Assembly (NCBI RefSeq): GCF_000971765.1
Contig: NZ_CP010907.1
Span: 714,338-778,337 of the forward strand
Length of the DNA stretch: 64,000 nucleotides
Direction: 5' to 3'
Source of the DNA: Candidatus Pantoea carbekii
Lineage (GTDB): Bacteria; Pseudomonadota; Gammaproteobacteria; Enterobacterales; Enterobacteriaceae
Part shown: one piece after another, positions 35,344-45,783 of the stretch
How the letters are laid out: each line of letters opens with the position of its first letter
Numbering within the stretch: the stretch's first letter is position 1
Made by a program: the position numbers and the translations under genes
Notes under the pieces: generated by a model
Seen by the model: only the letters and a program-made list of their open reading frames with translations
What the model was told of the DNA's origin: nothing
Database searches by the model: none

Positions 35344-35982
35344 ATGAAAAATTTTTGCTTTTTTCTGGCAGGGATATTGTTAATGTTTAATACGTTAGTA
35401 CATGCTGATAATATTCAGAAATACAATATTTTATCAAAACCGGTTTATATCGATAGTAGCAAAAAACCGCAAGTTTTGGAGTTTTTCTCTTTTTTCTGCC
35501 CCCATTGTTACGAATTAGAGTCGCTATATCACGTAAAGGATACAATTAAAAAGAACTTATCTAAAGATGTTAAAATAAAAAGATATCATGTTGATTTTAT
35601 TGGTGATGATCTTGGTCCAATTGCTACGCATGCATGGGCAATAGCCATGGTTCTAGGTATTGAAGATAAAATAATATTAAATATTTTTGATGACGTACAA
35701 AAAAAGAACATTATTACTGATCCAGAAAGCTTAAAACAAGCCTTTATAAAAGCCGCATCTATTTCTTCTAAAGATTATGATACAGCATGGGATAGCTTTA
35801 TAGTAAAAGCCCTTGTGGCACAGCAACAAAAAGCTACATTAGATATTGATCTAAAAGGTGTACCAATTTTTTTAGTTAATGGGAAATATATGATCAACAA
35901 CCACGCTATTAATGTTACTAACGTTAATCATATTGCTAATAATTATGCTAAGGTAGCAAAATTCTTAATTAAGAAAAAATAA
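35344..35982 (+). CDS. dsbA: Thiol:disulfide interchange protein DsbA
   Basis: DsbA is the periplasmic oxidase that introduces disulphides into exported proteins. From ATG 35344 the product is 212 residues (E. coli 208). It has a signal peptide (MKNFCFFLAGILLMFNTLVHA, cleavage after about residue 21), the active site FFCPHCYE and the cis-proline loop KGVPIFLVNGKY. GAGG lies about 10 bases upstream. An in-frame extension to 35299 would spoil the signal peptide. DsbB or another oxidant should be encoded elsewhere. Confidence 0.95.
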   Translation: MKNFCFFLAGILLMFNTLVHADNIQKYNILSKPVYIDSSKKPQVLEFFSFFCPHCYELESLYHVKDTIKKNLSKDVKIKRYHVDFIGDDLGPIATHAWAIAMVLGIEDKIILNIFDDVQKKNIITDPESLKQAFIKAASISSKDYDTAWDSFIVKALVAQQQKATLDIDLKGVPIFLVNGKYMINNHAINVTNVNHIANNYAKVAKFLIKKK

Positions 35983-36034
35983 CTATAAACTTAAAATATT
36001 TAAACATAATTTTTACATTAAAATTAAATTTTTT

Positions 36035-36054
36035 TATCAATCTTGTGATTGATA
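36035..36054 (+). terminator. Hairpin after dsbA
   Basis: An 8-bp stem TATCAATC/GATTGATA with a TTGT loop lies 52 bases beyond dsbA. The T-run is poor, so terminator function is uncertain. Confidence 0.35.
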
Positions 36055-36224
36055 TCTATATATATATAAATTTTTTCATTAATTTGTGATGAGATTTAAT
36101 ATAAATATTATTATGTTATGATTTTTTCACACAAAGATGCAGATTGCATGTATTATGGAAGTTTGTTTTTATTAGTGTAATTCTATTAGCGTACTAATTA
36201 TTAAAAAAGAACATATTTATTATC

Positions 36225-39033
36225 ATGACAACTGAAAAAAATCCATTGATTCTAGTAGATGGTTCATCTTATCTCTATCGTGCCTATTATGTTTTTTCAT
36301 TTTTTACCAATAGCTTAAACGAACCAACAGGTGCAATATATGGTATGCTCAATATGTTGAAAAATCTTCTAATACAGCATAAGCACTGCCAAATTGTTAT
36401 TGTTTTTGATACAGTAGGCAAAACTTTTCGCAAAAAGTTATTTGAAAAATATAAGTCAAATCGTCCTCGCATGCCAGATAAATTACAGCAACAGATTAAG
36501 CCACTATATAATATAATTAGAGCAATGGGTATCTCTCTATTAGAAATTAAAGGAGTAGAGGCAGATGATATCATCGGTACATTAGCAGTACAAGCACAAA
36601 AAACAGGACGAACAGTACTAATTAGTACTATTGATAAAGATATAGCACAGTTAGTGACACCGAATATTATGTTAATGAATACTCGCATGAATACTATACT
36701 TGGACCTGAAGAAGTAAGAAAAAAATATGGTGTTCCGCCTTCATTAATTATTGATTTACTTGCTATGATAGGAGACAAAACAGATAATATTCCCGGGATA
36801 CCAGGTGTTGGTCAAAAGACAGCAGAAACTTTAATAAAAATATTTGGCAATATTCATTCGATTTATAATAATCTAGATAAGTTGAATACTGTTGCTTTGC
36901 GTGGGATAAAAACTATAATTAGCAATTTTGAAAAAAACCGTGATCTTGCTTTTCTTTCCTATAAATTAGCAACCATTAAAACAGATATTGAAATCAAACT
37001 TTTAGATAAACAATTAATAATCCAAGAACCTAATATTGAAACGCTGAAGGCTTTGTTCAAGCGTTATGAATTTAAACATTTTCTAAATGAACTTAATTCA
37101 GGAAAATGGTTACAGAGAAAAAAAAACACCCACGAAACAAAATTTACGTACTTCTGATACAGCGACAGGAATTTTGGAATATCCATCGAGTAATAGTTCG
37201 TTTAATAATTATTTAACTATTTTAGATGAAGTAATGTTTAAAAAATGGTTGAATAAGCTAAAGGATGCCAGTATTTTTGCATTTTATCTAACAACTGACT
37301 CCAAAAATATATTTAATGCTAATATTGTTGGTATAGCATTCGCTATATTGGATGAAGCTGCTTATTTACCTGTTGGTCACAATTATATTAATGCTCCAGA
37401 TCAATTAAATATACAAAGTGTATTAAAACAATTAAAATTTTTGCTAGAAGATGATAAAAAGGTGAAAATAGCTCAGAATATTAAATATAACCTCAGTATT
37501 TTAAAGAATTACGGTATCGAGCTAAACGGCGTTAAATTTGATACAATGTTAGAGTCTTATTGTTTAAATAGCATAAGCAATAAACATGATATTCAAAGTT
37601 TAGCAGCACGATGGTTAAATCATGAAACTATTGTTTACCAAAAAGAAAACAAAAAAGGAAATAAAACACTGCCGTTTAATCAAATTAATATTAACAAGGC
37701 TTCATATTATGCAGCTGAAAATGCAAATGTTATTTTAAAATTACATTTCAACATATGGCCAAAGTTAAAGCAAGAAAGAGGTCCCAAAAAAGTTTTTGAA
37801 GATATTGAAATACCTCTATCACGCGTCATATCACGAATTGAACGTAATGGTGTATTAGTGGATCAGGATTTATTGGTAAAATATTCCAAAGAACTTGCTA
37901 CCCGTTTGATAACTTTAAAACAGACAGCATACAAACTAGTAGGTGAATCCTTTAATCTCTCTTCAAGTAAACAATTACAAAATATTTTATTTAATAAACA
38001 GGGAGTTAATCCGATTAAGAAAACTCCAAACGGTGCACCATCGACTAGCGAAGAAGTATTGGCTGTTCTAGCACTTAAATACCCTCTGCCACAAGTTATA
38101 CTAGAATACCGAAGTTTATTAAAACTTAAATCTACTTATACTGATAAGTTACCATTAATGATTAATGCAGTTACGGGTCGATTGCATACATCTTACCACC
38201 AAGTAATTACAGCTACAGGAAGATTATCATCTACTGATCCTAATTTACAAAATATTCCAATACGTCGTAATGAAGGACGTCGCATTCGCCAAGCATTTAT
38301 TGCGCCATTTAATAAACGCATTGTTTCTATAGATTATTCGCAAATTGAATTACGTATTATGGCACATTTATCGCAGGATCAAAGCTTGATGCACACTTTT
38401 AATATAGGCGAAGATATTCATCGTGTTACTGCATCAGAAATATTTAATGTAGAAATAAATAAAGTTTCTATTGATCAAAGACGTAGTGCTAAAACAATTA
38501 ATTTTGGTCTTATTTATGGCATGAGTGCTTTCGGTTTATCACGTCAACTTAATATTAGTACAGATAAAGCAAAAACTTATATTGATTTTTATTTTAAACG
38601 TTATCCAAACGTATTGCGCTACATGGAAAATATACGCATGGCAGCAATAGAAAAAGGTTATGTAGAAACATTGATTGGTAGAAGATTATGGTTGCCAGAT
38701 ATTAAATCAAATAATACGATTCGACGTAAATCTGCAGAACGTTCAGCAATTAATGCTCCATTACAAGGTACTGCAGCAGATATCATTAAATTAGCAATGA
38801 TTTCTATTGATAATTGGTTATTAAAACACAATGAGAATATTGTTAAAATGATTATGCAAGTCCATGATGAGTTGGTATTCGAAATTCAACAAGAATATGT
38901 TGACACAATAACTAAAAAGATTTGTTATTTAATGGAAAACTGTATAAAATTAGACGTACCATTACAGGTTGTAGTAAGTATAGGTCAGAATTGGGAAAAG
39001 GCAGATGAGAGCTATTATAAACATCCCATGTGA
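36225..39033 (+). CDS. polA: DNA polymerase I, split by a frameshift in an A9 tract
   Basis: Pol I fills gaps and removes RNA primers. The first frame (36225-37157) encodes the 5'-nuclease domain, with GVEADDIIGT and GDKTDNIPGIPGVGQKTAE. The second frame (to 39033) encodes the Klenow part with polymerase motifs DYSQIELRIMAHL, RRSAKTINFGLIYG and VHDELVFE. The frames meet at nine A residues (37118-37126). Reading eight instead joins them into about 935 residues (E. coli 928) within the domain linker. All four proofreading carboxylates are replaced: D355 by Y (37285), E357 by T (37291), D424 by N (37489), D501 by N (37720). Either slippage gives the full protein or two separate proteins are made; a sequencing error is also possible. 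Confidence 0.93.
37118..37126 (+). other. polA: A9 slippage tract in polA
   Basis: Nine consecutive A residues lie exactly at the point where the reading frame must move by one base to join the 5'-nuclease and Klenow frames. Loss of one A in the transcript restores the frame as RKKTPTKQ. Poly(A) slippage rescuing frameshifted genes has been reported in Buchnera and Blochmannia. Confidence 0.75.
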
Positions 39034-39062
39034 ATTATTCTTAATATATTGCATGTAATATT

Positions 39063-39668
39063 TTATTTATGAAACCAATTATTTAACTTATTACGTAGTG
39101 TATCAATACCTACTTGTTCAATGGAGGAAAGTATGTCTATGTCTATATCTCCTCTAAATTCTAGCATAGCCTTTGCCACTAGTTTAATCTGTATATTACG
39201 AGCACTGACAGCTAACTTATCAGCTTTACTCAAAAGCAGCAGTATAGGAATATGATTTTCAGTAGTTTGTTTAATTATTTTTCGGTCTAAATTTGTTAAA
39301 GGACGACGAATATCCATTAGTAGTACCAATCCTTTTAACGTTTTTCTTTTTTGTATATATTTAGTTAAAATTGATTGCCAATTTTGCTTAATTTTATGAG
39401 CAACTTCCGCATAACCATAACCTGGTAGATCAACTATGCGTTTACCTTGAATAACTTGAAAATAATTAATTGATCGAGTACGACCTGGTTTTTTACTAAC
39501 ATATGCTAATTTTTTTTGGTTACTCAATATATTGAGTAGACTAGATTTTCCTGTATTTGATCTACCAGCAAAAGCAATTTCAGCACCTATATCAACCGGT
39601 AAATAATGGATATTTGTTATACTCAGCATAAATTGCGTACTATAATAATTTAGACTAGACAACGGCAT
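39063..39668 (-). CDS. engB: Ribosome biogenesis GTPase EngB (YihA/YsxC)
   Basis: EngB is an essential GTPase in large-subunit assembly. The 201-residue protein has G1 AFAGRSNTGKSSLLN, G3 VDLPGYGYA, and G4 LSKADK. It converges with polA, ending 29 bases after it, as in E. coli except that no Spot 42 RNA gene fits in the gap. Confidence 0.96.
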   Translation of the reverse strand: MPLSSLNYYSTQFMLSITNIHYLPVDIGAEIAFAGRSNTGKSSLLNILSNQKKLAYVSKKPGRTRSINYFQVIQGKRIVDLPGYGYAEVAHKIKQNWQSILTKYIQKRKTLKGLVLLMDIRRPLTNLDRKIIKQTTENHIPILLLLSKADKLAVSARNIQIKLVAKAMLEFRGDIDIDILSSIEQVGIDTLRNKLNNWFHK

Positions 39669-39689
39669 ACTCCTGATATAAATAAATAT

Positions 39690-40110
39690 AACTTAACATA
39701 CATTCATGATTGAATATTACATTATCATTATTCGATGGTGATTAGACTACAAATCAATAAATTACACTTTCACTGTATATAAGTATTAAAACTTAATTTA
39801 TATACGAAAATTACATTTGCTGTAAGATACAGTCTTAAAATAATCAATCTATATTTGAATAATTTATAAATAAAAATCTTTAAATTACTTTTAGTCACAA
39901 TTCTTACTTATTGATTATTAAAATATATAATTTTTATAGTATCTCAATTTAAATAATAAAAAATAATATTTATTTGGTGATATTTTCATTATGTCTTCTT
40001 TAAATATACTGATTTTATTTTATGAATATTTTCCTTTAACTTTAGTTAAATAAAAATCTGAAAATTGATCTTTTTATCAATTCAAAATATTTTATTGTAT
40101 TTTAAATTGT
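39690..40110 (+). pseudogene. hemN: Possible remnant of hemN (oxygen-independent coproporphyrinogen oxidase)
   Basis: By synteny hemN should follow engB on the plus strand. Weak matches occur in order. I.W.L.....NY....Y at about 39729-39780 resembles the HemN start. AV.RY.......LY at 39819-39860 matches AVARYPERPLSLY. F..YF...L at about 40015-40045 matches HFADYFAEDL. Most of the gene, including the CxxxCxxC cluster, is deleted. This is a tentative call. Confidence 0.45.
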
Positions 40111-40910
40111 TTGAATTTTCGTACCAGCATATTTCCTCCTCAACTTAGCAAGTGTGCTTTTTTCTGCTGATATCACTTGGTATAGTAGTATTACAGTACT
40201 AATAATTAATTTATATTCTAGCTCTGCTTGTTATTGTCAAGAAAATCTTGATGTTTGCATTGTAAATGCATAATGTATCCATTGAACAGTCACGAAGTCC
40301 AACATCTGACAGTCATTGAAAGGAGTAATGGACTAATGAATTTATTATAAATAATAAATTATCAGGTAAATCTTCAAGTAAGACTAGTTGCATTATGTTT
40401 AAACAATAACAGGTGTTTTTGATTAGCGTACATTATTACCGAACCAATACATACGAGTTAAAGCAGCTTCTGCTTTTAGATTTAAAATTTTTTTAAAGGA
40501 TAGTTTGTGTGCTGCTGATGTATTTTTAAAAAATATGCCAGATGAGGTATATCATCGTTCAGTTCGCGTAATACTGCAAGATAAATATAAAATTATATTA
40601 AAATGGTAGAATAAATTTTCACGAAATTTATCTTCTTTTATATAAAGTTTAGTGTTCTGATGAGTTGTAAGAATCATACGCGCATCAACGCCAATAGGTG
40701 GGAAAATCCCCCTACCGATAAAATTGACTATTAGTTAATAATGAGTTTATCTATCGATAGAATACTATTATTAATCTGTTCAAAATGATCCTATCGAACC
40801 AGATTACTACCTGTAAAGACACCTTTTTCATGAACCAGTAGCTCAAATTCAATCCAATCTTTCGGAATAGTTGTCATGTTAAGTACAATAAATAGTACAA
40901 TGCGAAATTT
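40097..40910 (-). pseudogene. glnG: Decayed glnG (nitrogen regulator NtrC)
   Basis: NtrC is the sigma-54 activator of nitrogen genes. On the minus strand the AAA+ domain reads FIVLNMTTIPKDWIEFELL and HEKGVFTGSNLVR at about 40905-40795, FEQ.N..IL..D next, then VDARMILTTHQN, KFRENLFYHFNII, DDIPHLAYFF and AEAALTR...FGNNVR down to about 40430. The Fis-type helix-turn-helix ends as AHLLS..GN.LVRKFKQF at about 40150-40100. Several stops and frameshifts are present and the receiver domain is missing. It lies downstream of glnA as in the glnALG operon. Identity is secure. Confidence 0.93.
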
Positions 40911-41484
40911 TGCTATAATTACCTACTATATTCCAAGAATTTTATTATTAAAATTTTTATAAACGAGATTTCAAATTCAAATTTGATATTTTAGTATTTT
41001 AGAGATAAATGTTAGTTATAAGAAAAAATTATTCTTAAATATAAAAAAATTTTTCTATCTGTAGTAATTACAATGTTTTTATCAAGTTATTAATTAACTG
41101 TGACTAATGAAGATTTTGGTATTTCATCAGACCTCATAATTAAGAAATTATCCAAAATTTTTAACTTAATTACCATTGTTCAGTAATTGCGATCTTTAAA
41201 AAAATAGTTTACCACAACTAAATTAATATATATTTTTGATCTTGATATCAAATAGAAGATGGTCTCTGTCTAATCTAAAATTTTAATTTTATACTGTATT
41301 ACTACGATATAGCAAAGCCCATTGTTTAATGGGCTTTTGATATATTTAAAATTTTCTGTTTCTTTAATACTATAATAGCTATTATAGTATTAAAGTATTT
41401 TAAAAATATTTAAATTAATTTAATAAGATTATAATCTTCTGTGTATTAAATGGCATTTTTAATTTATTAGCATAACAGTTTTTA
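40911..41484. other. Spacer at the former glnL position
   Basis: glnL (ntrB) would lie here on the minus strand. I recognised no NtrB or NtrC receiver sequence in these AT-rich bases. They contain only the glnA terminator hairpin at 41314-41337. Confidence 0.5.
41314..41337. terminator. glnA terminator hairpin
   Basis: A perfect 10-bp stem AAAGCCCATT/AATGGGCTTT with a GTTT loop lies about 150 bases beyond the glnA stop. A terminator also separates glnA from glnL in E. coli. Its T-run is short on the glnA strand. Confidence 0.6.
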
Positions 41485-42897
41485 TTACACGCTGTAGTAT
41501 AATTCAAACTCTATCGGATGTGGTGTCATACGCAACCGATCGACGTCTAACTTACGTAATTCAATATATGCATTAATTGTATCATGAGTGAATACATTAC
41601 CACGAGTTAAGAATTCACGATCTTTATCAAGCGCATTTAATGCTTCTTCTAAAGATGTCGCAACTTTTTGTATTCTACTGTTTGTTTTTTGGAGTGGTTT
41701 ATAAAGGTTGTTATCTATAGCATCACCGGGATCTATTCTATTGATTACACCATCAAGACTAGCCATAAGCAACGTAGCAAATGCTAAATATGGATTTGCA
41801 GCTGGATCTGGAAAACGTACTTCGATGCGACGTGTTTTTGTTGAACTAGTTGCTATAGGAATACGAATTGCAGCAGAACGATTGCGTTCTGAGTAGGCAA
41901 GCATTACCGGAGCCTCATAACCTGCAACTAAACGCTTGTAAGAATTCGTAGTAGGATTAGTAAATGCATTAATAGCCTTAGCATGATTAATAATACCTCC
42001 GATGCAAAAAAGAGCAATTTCTGATAAACCACCGTATTCCTCTCCAGAGAACAAATTGATGCCATTTTTAAATAGAGATATATGGCAATGCATGCCAGAA
42101 CCGTTATCTCCAAAAATAGGTTTTGGCATAAAAGTAGCAGTTTTTCCATGCGCCTGAGCAATATTGTGCACTACATATTTATAGATTTGAATCTCATCGG
42201 CTTTTTTGGTCATGCTATTAAAACGAGTGGCTACTTCATTTTGACCAGCACTGGCTACTTCGTGGTGGTGAGCTTCAACTATCAAGCCCATTTTTTCCAT
42301 AGTAATACACATAAGAGAACGGATTTCTTGAGAAGAATCTACTGGCGGAACTGGAAAATATCCTCCTTTTAAAGCTGGTCGATGACCTTTGTTACCACCT
42401 TCGTAAATCTTAAGAGTGTTCCAATAAGCTTCAATATCATCAATAATAACGTGCGAACCTGAACTGGCAGATCCAAAACGGATATCATCAAAAAGAAAAA
42501 ATTCGGGCTCAGGACCGAATAATGCGACATCAGCAATTCCAGAAGAACATAAAAAGTTTTCTGCACGCTTAGAAATAGATCGTGGATCACGATCATAACC
42601 TTGTAAAGTAATTGGCTCCAGAATATCACAACGGATAAGAAGAGTGGATTCTTTAAAAAACGGATCTATGATAGCAGTACTTGTATCTGGCATCAGCAGC
42701 ATATCTGATTCGTTGATATCTTTCCATCCATTGATAGAAGATCCATCAAACATTTTTCCTTCTTTGAAAAAATTACTGTTTACTTGGTGAGCAGGAATTG
42801 TAACGTGCTGTTCTTTACCTTTAGTATCAGTAAAACGTAGGTCAACAAACTTAACTTGACGTTCATTTATGATCGAGAGAACGTGTTCAGAAGACAT
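41485..42897 (-). CDS. glnA: Glutamine synthetase, type I
   Basis: GlnA makes glutamine from glutamate and ammonium as a dodecamer. From ATG 42897 it has 470 residues (E. coli 469). AGGAG precedes this ATG, and the in-frame extension to 42921 is unlikely. It keeps [24 protein letters not shown], the HHHEVA.AGQNE metal site, [11 protein letters not shown] and the C-terminal [14 protein letters not shown]. The adenylylation tyrosine in NLYKPL is kept, but the following residues differ from the enteric NLYDLPPEE. With glnG dead, NtrC activation at this locus is lost. Confidence 0.97.
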   Translation of the reverse strand: MSSEHVLSIINERQVKFVDLRFTDTKGKEQHVTIPAHQVNSNFFKEGKMFDGSSINGWKDINESDMLLMPDTSTAIIDPFFKESTLLIRCDILEPITLQGYDRDPRSISKRAENFLCSSGIADVALFGPEPEFFLFDDIRFGSASSGSHVIIDDIEAYWNTLKIYEGGNKGHRPALKGGYFPVPPVDSSQEIRSLMCITMEKMGLIVEAHHHEVASAGQNEVATRFNSMTKKADEIQIYKYVVHNIAQAHGKTATFMPKPIFGDNGSGMHCHISLFKNGINLFSGEEYGGLSEIALFCIGGIINHAKAINAFTNPTTNSYKRLVAGYEAPVMLAYSERNRSAAIRIPIATSSTKTRRIEVRFPDPAANPYLAFATLLMASLDGVINRIDPGDAIDNNLYKPLQKTNSRIQKVATSLEEALNALDKDREFLTRGNVFTHDTINAYIELRKLDVDRLRMTPHPIEFELYYSV

Positions 42898-43286
42898 GCT
42901 CAATTCTCCTAAAATGGTCATTTTATTATGGCAAGAGAACTTCGTTGCTGAGAATGTATTTAGTTAGTGCTTAATGTATAAATATAAAACTATCTTTCTC
43001 TATTTTGTAGGCATCAAGCAAATTCGTCGATGCTTTTTAGCATATTTTGTTAATAGTTTTGCATTAATCTAAGTGAGATCTATAACCTGCTGATCAAAGC
43101 ATAATTTTCCCTCGAAAATATTCAGATAATACGATTTGGTACTTTACTATAATATTAAAGATTAATGAATCTTAATTAATCCTTATTATTAGCATAAAAA
43201 AACATGCTTAATGAAGTCTGCAATAGTACTCATATCTTATGTATTTCGTGTACCATACTATAATTTGTAATATTTGAGGTAAAGTT
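42898..43286. other. Divergent promoter region between glnA and typA
   Basis: On the minus strand a segment at about 43020-43045 (AAAGCATCGACGAATTTGCT) recalls the sigma-54 promoter of E. coli glnA, but the GG-N10-GC spacing is not kept, so it looks decayed. A small hairpin GCATC/GATGC overlaps it. GAGG precedes typA. No gene is present. Confidence 0.35.
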
Positions 43287-45104
43287 GTGATCAAAAACTT
43301 ACGTAATATCGCTATAATTGCACATGTAGATCATGGTAAGACCACTTTAATTGATCAATTGCTACAACAGTCAAGTACTTTTGATATTCGTATAGCGGCA
43401 ACTGAGCGTATAATGGATTTTAATGATTTGGAAAAAGAACGAGGTATTACTATTTTTGCGAAAAATACTGCTATTCAATGGAATAACTACCGTATAAATA
43501 TTGTTGATACTCCAGGTCATGCTGACTTCGGAGGAGAAGTGGAGCGAGTAATGTCAATGGTTGATTCTGTATTATTACTTGTCGATGCCACGGATGGTCC
43601 AATGCCTCAAACCCGTTTTGTGACAAAAAAAGCTTTTACTTATTCGTTAAATCCTATTGTTGTAATTAATAAAATTGATCGGCCTGATGCGCGACCAGAT
43701 TGGGTAATAGATCAAATATTTGATTTATTTATTGATTTAAATGCTACTGATGAACAATTAAACTTTCCAATTATTTATACTTCTGCTATACATGGTATTG
43801 CAGGTTTAAGCTACACTAACATGGATCACGATCTGACGCCACTATACAAAGCGATTATTGACTATGTTCCTGCGCCTGATGTTAAAATTGATGCACCATT
43901 ACAGATGCAAATCTCGCAACTTGAATATGATAGGCATTTAGGTATTATTGGTGTTGGTCGTATTAAACGGGGAAGTGTAACACCAAATCAGCAGGTCAGT
44001 ATTATTGATAGTAGAGGTAAAATTCGAAATGGAAAAATTGGTAAAGTATTAAGGCATCTTGCTTTAAAACGTATCGAAAGTAATCTTGCAGAAGCAGGTG
44101 ATATAATTGCAATAACCGGTTTAAGTGAACTTAAAATTTCTGAAACTGTTTGTGATCTACAAAAAGTAGAAGCATTACCAATATTGAACGTTGATAAACC
44201 GACAGTGACTATGTTTTTTAATGTTAATAATTCACCCTTCTGTGGACAAGAAGGTAAATTTATAACATCACGTCAAATACTGGAACGCCTGAATAAAGAA
44301 CTAATACGTAATGTCGCGTTAAGCATTGAAGAAACTGAAGATACGGATACATTCCGTGTTTCTGGTCGAGGTGAAATGCATTTATCAGTACTAATTGAAA
44401 ATATGCGTCGTGAAGGATATGAATTAGCTGTATCTCGTCCAAAAGTTATTTTTCGTGAATGTAATGGAAATAAACAAGAACCTTTTGAACATGTTACCTT
44501 TGACATTGAAAAACAACATCAAGGACAGATTATGATGACTATAGGTGAACGTAAGGGTCATTTAAAAAATATGTCTACAGATGCTAAAGGTCGCCGTATA
44601 CGTCTTGATTATATTATTCCAAGTCGCGGTTTAATGGGTTTTCGCAATCAATTTATGACAATTACTTCTGGTAGTGGTTTAATATATTCTACTTTTAGCC
44701 ATTATGATAATATGCAAAAATATGAACTAGGTCAACGACAAAATGGTGTATTAATTTCCAACGGACAAGGAAAAGCAGTGGCTTTCGCACTTTATAATCT
44801 TCAGAATCGTGGAAAATTATTTATAAGCCATGGTACACGAGTTTATGAAGGTCAAATTATTGGATTGCACAGTCGTACTAATGACTTAACTGTAAATTGT
44901 TTAACTGGTAAAAAATTAACTAATCTACGTGCAGCAGGCAGAGATGAAGCTATAATCCTCAGTCCCCCAATAGAAATGACTTTAGAACAGGCTATTGAAT
45001 TCATTAATGATGATGAACTTGTAGAGGTTACACCACAATCAATTCGAATACGAAAACGTTTTTTAAAAGAAAATGAACGCAAATGCATGTTGCGAAAAAA
45101 ATAA
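43287..45104 (+). CDS. typA: Ribosome-associated GTPase TypA/BipA
   Basis: TypA is an EF-G-like GTPase that aids 50S assembly and stress growth. It starts with GTG at 43287 after GAGG and has 605 residues (E. coli 607). G1 AHVDHGKTTL, G2 RGITIFAKNTA, G3 DTPGHADFGGEVE and G4 NKIDR are present, followed by beta-barrel, EF-G-like domains and the C-terminal domain with NCLTGKKLTNLRA. It is divergent from glnA, as in E. coli. Confidence 0.97.
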   Translation: MIKNLRNIAIIAHVDHGKTTLIDQLLQQSSTFDIRIAATERIMDFNDLEKERGITIFAKNTAIQWNNYRINIVDTPGHADFGGEVERVMSMVDSVLLLVDATDGPMPQTRFVTKKAFTYSLNPIVVINKIDRPDARPDWVIDQIFDLFIDLNATDEQLNFPIIYTSAIHGIAGLSYTNMDHDLTPLYKAIIDYVPAPDVKIDAPLQMQISQLEYDRHLGIIGVGRIKRGSVTPNQQVSIIDSRGKIRNGKIGKVLRHLALKRIESNLAEAGDIIAITGLSELKISETVCDLQKVEALPILNVDKPTVTMFFNVNNSPFCGQEGKFITSRQILERLNKELIRNVALSIEETEDTDTFRVSGRGEMHLSVLIENMRREGYELAVSRPKVIFRECNGNKQEPFEHVTFDIEKQHQGQIMMTIGERKGHLKNMSTDAKGRRIRLDYIIPSRGLMGFRNQFMTITSGSGLIYSTFSHYDNMQKYELGQRQNGVLISNGQGKAVAFALYNLQNRGKLFISHGTRVYEGQIIGLHSRTNDLTVNCLTGKKLTNLRAAGRDEAIILSPPIEMTLEQAIEFINDDELVEVTPQSIRIRKRFLKENERKCMLRKK

Positions 45105-45169
45105 ACAATACTATCATAAATACAATATCGTTATATATAACTTGTAAAGTTTTGTTACGTTTACAGTTT

Positions 45170-45205
45170 AAATTAAATATGTTAATATATTAACATATTT
45201 AATTT
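45170..45205. repeat. Perfect 36-bp palindrome without spacer
   Basis: The left half 45170-45187 (AAATTAAATATGTTAATA) is the exact reverse complement of 45188-45205, with no loop. It begins 65 bases after typA. It could be extruded as a cruciform or folded into a hairpin in the typA transcript. Confidence 0.95.
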
Positions 45206-45745
45206 TGTATAGATCAAAATAATCAAGTTATAAAATATTATACTGAAATCTTTTATTATGTAAAATAATAGTGATAAGTTTTACTATGATGGTTTCTTGT
45301 TTTCAAACTGCTATTAAAATGTTCGTGTAATTTAAAATTATTCTATTAAATCTAATGTAATAGATATCAAATTTATAAAAATAAATTTTAATTACTTAAG
45401 AAATTTCTTCTTTTAAATAAAAAATAGAATTTTTATATCATTTCAAGGAGCTGTATTAAAAATAAGTATATAATTGACATATTGCTTTTGTTTGTAATTT
45501 TTATTCGTGTCGATCACTAAGTAAAGAGAATTAATCATAACAATCTCAATTTCAAAAAAATAAAATGGAAAAGAAAAAATGTATTTTAATTAGCTTGAAA
45601 ACTATTGATAATTTTTTACTTACTGTTCAACTCAACGTTTATAAAATAGTAAATATCTTTTTGGGTTCTTTTTGACATTTGATTTTTTTAGATTGTTGTA
45701 AGACGCTGCGATACTTTCATTACAGTACATATTCAATATCTCTGC

Positions 45746-45783
45746 AGTGTTTGTTGTTTGCATGCATGCAAACAACAAACACT
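45746..45783. repeat. Perfect 38-bp palindrome without spacer
   Basis: The left half 45746-45764 (AGTGTTTGTTGTTTGCATG) is the exact reverse complement of 45765-45783, centred on GCATGCATGC. It is richer in GC than its surroundings and is followed by TTTTG. No gene ends within 600 bases, so it is not an obvious terminator. Confidence 0.95.

Noticed and set aside
41708..42372. Open frames opposite and within glnA
   Set aside because: Shadows of glnA; none resembles a known protein or has a ribosome site.
43015..43050. Sigma-54 promoter of glnA
   Set aside because: The -24 and -12 elements are not correctly spaced; at best a decayed trace.
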